DNA from: Mycobacteriaceae bacterium
GTDB lineage: Bacteria; Actinomycetota; Actinomycetes; Mycobacteriales; Mycobacteriaceae
Direction: 5' to 3'
Assembly: GCA_017882745.1 (NCBI GenBank)
Contig: JADGOX010000338.1
Span: 1-32,702 of the forward strand
Length of the DNA: 32,702 nt
Every line of letters starts with the position of its first letter. Positions within the stretch are counted from its first letter, which is position 1. The translations under genes and the position numbers were made by a program. Positions 25,167-32,702 of this stretch are shown piece by piece. A model generated the notes under the pieces. That model saw only the letters and a program-made list of their open reading frames with translations. It had not been told where the DNA came from and ran no database searches.

Positions 25167-27862
25167 ATGGCTGGCATGCCCGACCCAAGGTTGTCCGACA
25201 AGACCACGTGGGACTCGCACGACTACCCGAAGCACTGGGAGGGCGACGCCCTCGCCTCCGATGGTGGCACCGTGCACCTGAGGCCGATCACCCCCGAAGA
25301 CGCGGATGCGCTCGTCGCCTTCCACAGCGGGTTGTCCGAGCACACCCGGTACCTGCGCTACTTCGGTCCGTACCCCACCATGTCGCAACGAGACCTCGCA
25401 CGCTTCTCCACGGTCGACCACCATGATCGGGTTGCCGTCCTGGTACTGCTCGGCGGCGAGATCATCGCTGTGGGTCGCTATGACCGCTTGGCCGAGGTCG
25501 GAGACGGGCTCTCGGCCGAGGTCGCCTTCGTCGTTGCGGACGCGCACCAGGGTCGCGGACTGGGGTCGGTGCTGCTGGAGCACCTGGCCGCGGCAGCGGC
25601 AGAGCGGGGTATCCGGTCCTTTGTCGCAGAGGTCCTGTCCGAGAACCGGACCATGCTTGGGGTGTTCAAAGAGGCGGGCTACCAGATCAAGAGGACGTTC
25701 GATGGCGGCGTGCTGCACCTGGAGTTCGCCATCGACCCCTCCGAGGCCTTGCTCACCGTGCGTAACTTCCGTGAGCGGGCCTCCGAAGCGCGCAGCGTGC
25801 GCAACGTCCTCGCACCACGGTCAGTGGCCGTGATCGGGGCGTCGACCGACCGGTTCAAGGTGGGGCACGCGGTGCTGGTCAACCTTCTGGCCGGCGGATT
25901 CACCGGTCCGGTGTATCCGGTGAACGCCGAGCACCGCTCGGTGCTGGGCGTACGGGCCTACGAGTCGGTGCGGGCCATTCCCGATGACGTCGACCTGGCG
26001 GTCGTCGCGGTGCCGGCCAGCGGGGTGGAGGCAGTGCTGGACGACTGTCTCGCCAAGGGCGTGAAGGCGCTGGTGGTGATCTCGGCGGGCTTCGGTGAGT
26101 CCGGGCCCGAGGGGTTGGCAGCGGAACGACGGATGGTGCAGTCCGCGCGTGCGCACGGGATGCGGGTGGTGGGTCCGAGTGCGCTCGGGGTGGCCAACAC
26201 CGATCCGAAGATCGCACTGAACGCCACTCTGGCGCCGGTGCTCCCAGTTCCGGGCCGGGTCGGCTTCTTCTGCCAGTCCGGTGCCCTGGGCATTGCGATC
26301 TTGGCGGCCGCAGCCGAGCGTGGTCTGGGGTTGTCCACCTTCGTCTCGGCGGGCAACCGCGCGGACATCTCCGGCAACGACCTGTTGCAGTACTGGGACT
26401 CCGACCCGGCGACCGACGTGGTCCTGCTGTACCTGGAGAGCTTCGGAAACCCGCGCAAGTTCTCGCGACTCGCCAGGCGCGTGGCCCGCAACAAGCCGGT
26501 GATTGTGGTCAAGAGCGGACGGCACGCGGTACCGGCCGGGCTGGCGGCCACCAGCGTGGAGGTGGACGACGAGAGCGTGCAGGCGTTGTTCGAGCAAGCC
26601 GGCGTGATCCGGGTCGAGTCCATCGCCCAGCTCTTCGACAGTGCGTTGCTGCTCGGCTACCAACCGCTCCCCGCCGGCCCTCGCGTCGCGGTGGTGGGTA
26701 ACTCGACAGCCATGGGTGTGCTCGCCGCGGACGCCGCACGGAGTCAGGGGCTGGTGGTGGTGAACGAGCCGGTGGACGTCGGAGCAGGGGCGGGTCCCGA
26801 GGAGTTTGCCGCGGCGGTGGAGGAAGCCCTGGCCGCGCCGGACGTGGACGCACTCATCGCGGTGTTCGTCCCTCCAGTCGCGATTCCCGGCGCGGCGTAT
26901 GCGACCGCCCTACGCGCGGCAGTGGCCGGCTCGGAAAAGCCGGTGGTCACCACCTTTCTTGCCGCCGAAGGGATTCCGGACTCCTTGGCCGTGCTCGGCC
27001 CCGACGGCTATCCGGCGTGTGGTTCCGTGCCCTCCTACCCCGGACCCGAACGCGCCGTGATGGCCTTGTCGCGGGCCGTGCGCTACGCGGAGTGGCGGGC
27101 GCGACCTGTCGTCGAGGAGCATCTCTTCGCGCATGACGAGCTGGTCGACATCGATCGTGCCCAGGGGCTGGTGGACGGCTGGTTGGCGGAGGACCCGGAT
27201 GGCCGGTGGCTGACGGACGAGGAGGCAGCCGAACTGCTGTGCACCTGCGGGGTAGATGTTGCGGCCTTCCGGGTGGCCGCGGGACCCGAGGATGCTGTTG
27301 CCGCGGCCCGCGAGCTCGGGTTCCCAGTCGCGGTGAAGGCGATGGGGGAGCAGTGGCGCGACCGTTCCGACCTGGTTGGCGTCCGTCTGGACTTGGCGGG
27401 TGCGGACGCCGTCCGCACGGCCTACGACGAGATGGTGGAGGTCTCCGGCCACAGCTCGGTCTACGTGCAGACGATGGCGGCCAAAGGGGTGAACTGCACT
27501 GTGGGTGTGCAGGACGACCCGTCCTTCGGTTCGCTGATCTCCTTCGGCCTGTCCGGAGTCATCTCCGATTTGCTGGGTGACCGCGCGTACCGGGTGCTGC
27601 CGCTCACTTCACCTGAGGAGCTCGTTCGGGCGCCGAAGGCGGCTCCGCTGCTCACCGGCTACCGCGGCAGCGAACCGGCCGATCTCGACGCACTGGTGGC
27701 CCTGGTCCGTCGGATCGCCGCGCTCGCCGAGGAGGTGCGCGAGATTCGAGAGCTGACGTGCGGCCCCATTCTCGTGTCGACCGACGGCGCGACCGTCACC
27801 GCCGCGCGGGTGCGCGTCGGACCCGAGCCGAGCAGGGCCGACCTGGGGCCACGGCGCCTGCG

Positions 27863-27866
<4 letters not shown>
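25167..27866 (+). CDS. GNAT-acyl-CoA synthetase-like protein lysine acyltransferase (Pat type)
   Basis: An 899-residue protein. N-terminal GNAT domain about 35-190 with acetyl-CoA loop QGRGLG (128-133). An NDP-forming acyl-CoA-synthetase-like region follows: CoA-binding Rossmann segment VAVIGAS (220-226), ligase parts about 360-520, and a C-terminal ATP-grasp-like portion about 690-890. The site where active synthetases carry the phosphohistidine (SHTGAL-like) reads [10 protein letters not shown] (461-470), with no histidine. Loss of that His is typical of Pat-type protein acetyltransferases, in which the synthetase region is regulatory. GNAT at the N-terminus resembles actinobacterial PatA and is opposite to Salmonella Pat. 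It follows acuC after 8 bp, giving an acylation/deacylation pair. Its TAG stop shares a CTAG palindrome with the fumarase stop. Confidence 0.9.
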
Positions 27867-29509
<1,643 letters not shown>

Positions 29510-29516
29510 TCGCGTC

Positions 29517-29522
29517 ACGCTA
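29517..29522 (-). promoter_or_regulatory. fumarase -10 element (leaderless arrangement)
   Basis: Minus strand reads GGTAGCGTGACGCGA directly before the ATG, with TAGCGT 7 nt upstream and no ribosome-binding site. The layout is identical to acuC and suggests a leaderless mRNA. A -35 is not evident. Confidence 0.4.
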
Positions 29523-29556
29523 CCGGACCGGCCGACGCCCCTTCGCGCCCTCACCG

Positions 29557-29579
29557 CCGTTGATCACCGTCGTCAACGG
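29557..29579 (-). terminator. Candidate terminator hairpin after sigB
   Basis: CCGTTGA and TCAACGG form a 7-bp stem with a 9-nt loop, 20 nt beyond the sigB stop codon and before the fumarase promoter. There is no T-tract. The stem is modest, so this is a weak call. Confidence 0.4.
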
Positions 29580-29599
29580 GGCGGGGCGCCAAGCGCGGG

Positions 29600-30568
29600 T
29601 CAGCTGGCGTATTCGCGCAAGCGGTCCGCGCGGTCGCCCACCCGGAGCTTGCCCATGACCTCGCGCTCGATCTGACGGACCCGTTCACGGGAGAGCCCGA
29701 AGATCTTGCCGATCTGGTCGAGCGTGCGGGGCTGTCCGTCGTCCAGGCCGTAGCGCAGGCGGATCACCTGCTGCTCACGCTCATCCAGGGTTCCCAGCAC
29801 GGAGAAGATGTCCGAGTGCAGCAATCCGGAGATGACCGCACTCTCCGCGTCGGTGGCGTCGGCGTCCTCGATGAAGTCACCCAGCGGGGCCTCCTCATCG
29901 CTGCCGACCGGCATGTCCAGGCTCACGGGGTCACGGCTGTGGTCGAGCAGGTCGGCGATCTTGCCCTCCGGGATACCCGACTCCCTGGCGAGTTCCTCGT
30001 CCGTCGCCTCGCGGCCGAGCTGCTGGTGCAGCTCGCGCTTGATCCGCGCCAGCTTGTTCACCTGCTCGACGAGGTGGACGGGCAGGCGGATGGTGCGGCT
30101 CTGGTCTGCCATCCCGCGGGTGATTGCCTGACGGATCCACCAGGTGGCGTAGGTGGAGAACTTGAAGCCCTTGGCGTAGTCGAACTTCTCCATGGCGCGA
30201 ATCAACCCGAGGTTGCCCTCCTGGATGAGGTCCAGCAGCGGCATGCCCCTGCCCGTGTAGCGCTTGGCCAGCGACACCACCAGGCGCAGGTTCGCCTCCA
30301 GCAGACGTTGCCGGGCGGCATGCCCCTCGCGAACCACGGTGTTGAGGTCACGCTTGCGCGCGGCGGTGAGCTTGGTGCCGCCGGTGAGGCGCTGCTGCGC
30401 ATACAGTCCGGCCTCGATCCGCTTGGCCAGCTCTACCTCGTCCGCGGCAGTCAGAAGTGCTGTGCGCCCGATCCCGTTCAGGTAGACGCGGACCAGGTCT
30501 GCTGCGGGGCTCTGCGCGTCAAGGTCGCTGCTTGTTCGCGGCCGCTCGGTCGTGCTGAGGGTAGTCAT
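29600..30568 (-). CDS. sigB: RNA polymerase sigma factor SigB (group 2)
   Basis: Primary-like, non-essential sigma factor for general stress and stationary phase, 322 residues against 323 in M. tuberculosis. [20 protein letters not shown] at the N-terminus is specific to SigB rather than the longer SigA. Region 2 contains [19 protein letters not shown] and [14 protein letters not shown]; region 3 contains [15 protein letters not shown]; region 4 contains [22 protein letters not shown]; the C-terminus [10 protein letters not shown] also matches. ATG 30568 has GGGAGG 8 nt upstream; the ORF-track start adds 17 residues before it. An ECF-type promoter lies upstream, as expected for a gene controlled by other stress sigma factors. 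Confidence 0.97.
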   Translation of the reverse strand: MTTLSTTERPRTSSDLDAQSPAADLVRVYLNGIGRTALLTAADEVELAKRIEAGLYAQQRLTGGTKLTAARKRDLNTVVREGHAARQRLLEANLRLVVSLAKRYTGRGMPLLDLIQEGNLGLIRAMEKFDYAKGFKFSTYATWWIRQAITRGMADQSRTIRLPVHLVEQVNKLARIKRELHQQLGREATDEELARESGIPEGKIADLLDHSRDPVSLDMPVGSDEEAPLGDFIEDADATDAESAVISGLLHSDIFSVLGTLDEREQQVIRLRYGLDDGQPRTLDQIGKIFGLSRERVRQIEREVMGKLRVGDRADRLREYAS

Positions 30569-30605
30569 GGTGCATGCCTCCCGAATCGTTGGCTTCTCAG
30601 AGTGT

Positions 30606-30635
30606 TCAACGTCCGGCAACCTGGAAAAAGTTCCC
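30606..30635 (-). promoter_or_regulatory. ECF-sigma-type promoter of sigB (GGGAAC-N18-CGTT)
   Basis: Minus strand carries GGGAAC (30635-30630), an 18-nt spacer and CGTTGA (30611-30606). This matches the GGAAC/CGTT pattern of SigE/SigH-type promoters. It gives a leader of about 30 nt with the GGGAGG ribosome site. M. tuberculosis sigB is known to be transcribed from ECF-dependent promoters (SigE, SigH, SigL). Which ECF factor acts here is not known. Confidence 0.65.
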
Positions 30636-30685
30636 TGGGCGAAAGCCGCCGCACCGCGCTGACCTGCGGGATCAGGAGAGTATGG

Positions 30686-30704
30686 CTGAGAACTTCCTGA
30701 GAAC
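30686..30704. repeat. CTGAGAAC direct repeat upstream of sigB
   Basis: CTGAGAAC occurs at 30686-30693 and 30697-30704, spaced 11 bp start to start (about one helical turn). It lies 51-74 bp upstream of the ECF promoter's -35 and just after the dtd stop. A 13-bp palindrome AGACCT-C-AGGTCT (30705-30717) adjoins and covers the dtd stop. Activator binding is possible; the factor is unknown. Confidence 0.4.
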
Positions 30705-30709
30705 AGACC

Positions 30710-31135
30710 TCAGGTCTCGACCAATACGGTGAACGGACCGTCGTTCACGGAGGCCACGGCCATGTCCGCGCCGAAGCGGCCGGAGTACGTGCGTACGCCC
30801 CGTTCACGCAGTGCGTCCAGCGCCGCTTCCACCAGCGCCTTGGCGTGCGTCGGACGTGCCGCTGCGGACCACGAGGGGCGGCGCCCCCTGCGGGTGTCGC
30901 CGTACAGGGTGAACTGGCTCACCACGAGGACCGGTGCGCCGGCGTCAAGGACCGAACGGTCCTCGCGCAGCAGGCGAAGCTCGGCGATCTTGCGGGCCAT
31001 GGTGGCAGCCGAGTCGAGGTCGTCGTCGAGGCCAACGGCGAGGAGCACGAGCAACCCGGGCTCCGTGAACGCCGCGACGACCTCGGTGTCAACGGTGACA
31101 CTGGCGCTGCACACGCGGGAGATGACGGCACGCAT
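30710..31135 (-). CDS. dtd: D-aminoacyl-tRNA deacylase
   Basis: Hydrolyses D-aminoacyl-tRNA (and Gly-tRNAAla) to protect translation fidelity, a cytoplasmic homodimer. 141 residues, full length. Signatures: MRAVISRVCSASVTVD at the N-terminus, SQFTLYGDTRRGRRPSW (73-89) with the active-site SQFTL, and NDGPFT (131-136) carrying the Gly-cisPro motif that enters the partner's active site. No good Shine-Dalgarno is visible. It starts 19 bp after the upstream permease gene on the same strand and may be read through from the transporter operon. Confidence 0.95.
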   Translation of the reverse strand: MRAVISRVCSASVTVDTEVVAAFTEPGLLVLLAVGLDDDLDSAATMARKIAELRLLREDRSVLDAGAPVLVVSQFTLYGDTRRGRRPSWSAAARPTHAKALVEAALDALRERGVRTYSGRFGADMAVASVNDGPFTVLVET

Positions 31136-31154
31136 GGTTATGGGACAGACGTCG

Positions 31155-32045
31155 TCATTTGACGGAGCCGGCCATCACGCCTTGGACGAAGTACCGCTGG
31201 AAGGCGAAGAACACGATCAGCGGAACGATGAGCGAGAGGAACGCCCCAGGCGCGAGTATGTCGATGCTTGCACCGAAGGCGCGCATCTGTGAGGCCAGCG
31301 CCACCGTCAGTGGCTGTGTGGAGGAGTCGGAGAACACCAGCGCGACGAGCAGGTCGTTCCAGACCCAGAGGAACTGGAAGATCGCCAGCGAGGCAATGGC
31401 AGGCAGGCCGAGCGGCAGGATCACGGTGAGAAAGATGCGTACCTCGCCTGCGCCATCCATCCGTGCCGCCTCCAGCAGGTCCTTGGGGATTCCGGCGAAG
31501 TAGTTGCGGAACAAGAAGATGGCGAACGGCAGCCCGAATGCGATGTGGAAAACCACGAGACCGGTGATGGAGCCGTACACGCCCACCGAGCTGTAGAGCT
31601 TCACCACCGGGATGAGCGCGACTTGGATGGGGACGACGAGCAGCGCAATGACCGCGAGGAACAGCCAGTCGCGGCCCGGGAACTCCAGCCACGCGAAGGC
31701 GTATCCCGCGAGTGCGCCGATCACCACGACTCCCAGCGTGGACGGCACCGTGATCTCCACGGTGTTGAGGAAGGAGCTGGTGATCGCCGAGTTCGACAGC
31801 AGGTGCGAGTAGTTCTCGGCTGTGAGCTGTGCGGGATGCACCAGTGCTGACCACCACCCGCTGGTCGAGAAGTACTGCGGGTCGCGGGCGGACTGGATCA
31901 GCAGGCCGAAGGTCGGCAGCAACCAGAGCAGGGCAATCACGATGAGCAGGATCGTGACTGTGCTGCCGGTCAGGCGCGCCATCAGGCGCTGCGCGAGACT
32001 CCGGTTGCTGCTTCCGGTGACGATGTCGTTCCCTGCGGTGGTCAA
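31155..32045 (-). CDS. Carbohydrate ABC transporter permease (MalG type)
   Basis: Second inner-membrane permease of a CUT1-type sugar importer, 296 residues with about six hydrophobic segments. The ATPase-coupling EAA loop reads [24 protein letters not shown]. The C-terminus [13 protein letters not shown] is characteristic of MalG-like subunits. The ORF track begins at 32324 in a frame that overlaps the upstream permease. The likely start is TTG at 32045: GGAG lies 5 nt upstream and TTGA overlaps the TGA stop of the partner permease, giving translational coupling. The substrate cannot be read from the sequence; an oligosaccharide such as an alpha-glucoside is plausible. Confidence 0.9.
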   Translation of the reverse strand: MTTAGNDIVTGSSNRSLAQRLMARLTGSTVTILLIVIALLWLLPTFGLLIQSARDPQYFSTSGWWSALVHPAQLTAENYSHLLSNSAITSSFLNTVEITVPSTLGVVVIGALAGYAFAWLEFPGRDWLFLAVIALLVVPIQVALIPVVKLYSSVGVYGSITGLVVFHIAFGLPFAIFLFRNYFAGIPKDLLEAARMDGAGEVRIFLTVILPLGLPAIASLAIFQFLWVWNDLLVALVFSDSSTQPLTVALASQMRAFGASIDILAPGAFLSLIVPLIVFFAFQRYFVQGVMAGSVK

Positions 32046-32702
32046 CTCTGCTCCGTTCGGAAACGGCGGATGTTGAACAGCATCGCCGGGAGGACGAGGA
32101 GCACCAGGGCGATGCCGATGGCGCTGGAGCTGCCGTAGCTGCCCTGTGCATACAGCTGGTACATCTGCACTGCCAACACCGTCGCCGAGGGCCCGCTGCC
32201 GGTGCCCTGGGTCATGACGTAGACCAGGTCGAAGACCTTGAGCACGTTGATCACCAAGGTGACGAAGACGACCATGAGAACGGGTGCGAGCAGGGGAGCG
32301 GTGACCCTCCGGAACACCTGCCACTCCGAAGCGCCGTCGATGCGGGCCGCCTCCAGGACGTCACGTGGGATGGCTGCGAGGCCTGAGGCGATGAGGACCA
32401 TGGCAAAGCCGGCCCAGACCCACAGATAGGCGATGAGGATAGCCGGGGTGATGAGGTTGGGGCCAAGCCAGGAGACTCCGCCAAAGGGTGCCGCGAAGTT
32501 GCTGGCCGGCAGGCGGAGCTGGTAGCTCCCCGAGGTCAGCTTCGAGAAGTTGAAGGTTCCGTCGGCGGCAGTGGTGGTGGTGTCGACCACCTTCCCGTCC
32601 TGCAGGGCTTGGATCTCGATTCCGGGCAGTCCCAGCTCGTCTGTGTCGATGGTGCCCACGGTGCCGCCGCCACCTGCTGCGAAGTCGTTCCACACCGTCC
32701 CG
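32042..32702 (-). CDS. Carbohydrate ABC transporter permease (MalF type), partial, with beta-sandwich insert
   Basis: The reading frame runs off the right window edge, so the N-terminus is missing; the ORF-track GTG is an internal valine in GTVWNDF. The C-terminal half is a MalF-like permease with coupling loop [20 protein letters not shown] and terminal membrane segments. Before it lies a Gly-rich linker and a roughly 50-residue segment, [17 protein letters not shown] to [17 protein letters not shown]. This has the pattern of carboxypeptidase-regulatory-like or Cna-B-type beta-sandwich domains. By topology it should sit in an extracytoplasmic loop, where it could meet the substrate-binding protein. 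It is coupled to the downstream permease by a TTGA overlap. Confidence 0.87.
   Translation of the reverse strand, partial: GTVWNDFAAGGGGTVGTIDTDELGLPGIEIQALQDGKVVDTTTTAADGTFNFSKLTSGSYQLRLPASNFAAPFGGVSWLGPNLITPAILIAYLWVWAGFAMVLIASGLAAIPRDVLEAARIDGASEWQVFRRVTAPLLAPVLMVVFVTLVINVLKVFDLVYVMTQGTGSGPSATVLAVQMYQLYAQGSYGSSSAIGIALVLLVLPAMLFNIRRFRTEQS

Noticed and set aside
31138-32151. 337-aa minus-strand ORF over the permease
   Set aside because: Frame-shadow of the MalG-type permease; no hydrophobic pattern or coupling loop.

Overview
The window is high-GC (roughly two thirds G+C by eye), densely coded actinobacterial chromosome. Lineage evidence is internal. There is a SigB ortholog nearly identical in key regions to the mycobacterial protein, an IdeR/DtxR repressor with both metal sites intact, a mycothiol-dependent formaldehyde dehydrogenase, a WS/DGAT acyltransferase, LGFP repeats and an NsrR-type [4Fe-4S] regulator. 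A Pseudonocardiales-like actinomycete fits well, but the genus cannot be fixed from sequence reading alone. I see no tRNA, rRNA, CRISPR array, transposase or prophage gene.

Layout, left to right. (1) 1-5.5 kb: hrpA helicase and a DHA2-type multidrug exporter, both on the minus strand. (2) 5.5-9.8 kb: a secreted LGFP-NlpC/P60 cell-wall hydrolase, a convergent DEAD/DEAH (DUF3516) helicase and a small SRPBCC protein. (3) 9.9-16 kb: an alpha/beta hydrolase (Rv2715-like), a cytoplasmic DsbA-like protein whose 3' end overlaps nhaA, and a 923-residue ACT-GNAT-WS/DGAT fusion. (4) 16-19 kb: nsrR-hmp nitric-oxide detoxification operon and a PAC2 protein (Rv2714-like). (5) 19.3-22.2 kb: mscR with a translationally coupled metallo-hydrolase, then DUF4192 preceded by two perfect DnaA boxes. 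(6) 22.2-27.9 kb: ideR-galE, and divergently an acuC deacetylase with a GNAT/acyl-CoA-synthetase-like lysine acyltransferase. (7) 27.9-32.7 kb: class I fumarase, sigB with an ECF-type promoter, dtd, and two sugar ABC permeases. The left permease is complete; the right one is cut by the window edge and carries an extracytoplasmic beta-sandwich insert.

The genes sigB, ideR, the PAC2 gene and the alpha/beta hydrolase keep the order and common orientation they have in Mycobacterium tuberculosis (Rv2710, Rv2711, Rv2714, Rv2715). Here that backbone is opened up by blocks of accessory genes. Several blocks share a theme of stress and acyl metabolism: NO and formaldehyde detoxification, lysine acylation/deacylation, storage-lipid synthesis, iron control and the SigB stress response.

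Most notable observations: the ACT-GNAT-WS/DGAT fusion; a ~50 bp upstream element shared by that fusion and the alpha/beta hydrolase; the acuC-pat cassette with a degenerate synthetase histidine site; the permease with an inserted carboxypeptidase-regulatory-like domain; tandem DnaA boxes away from an origin; NhaA lacking the usual Lys300 equivalent; and an apparent CTG start for hmp.
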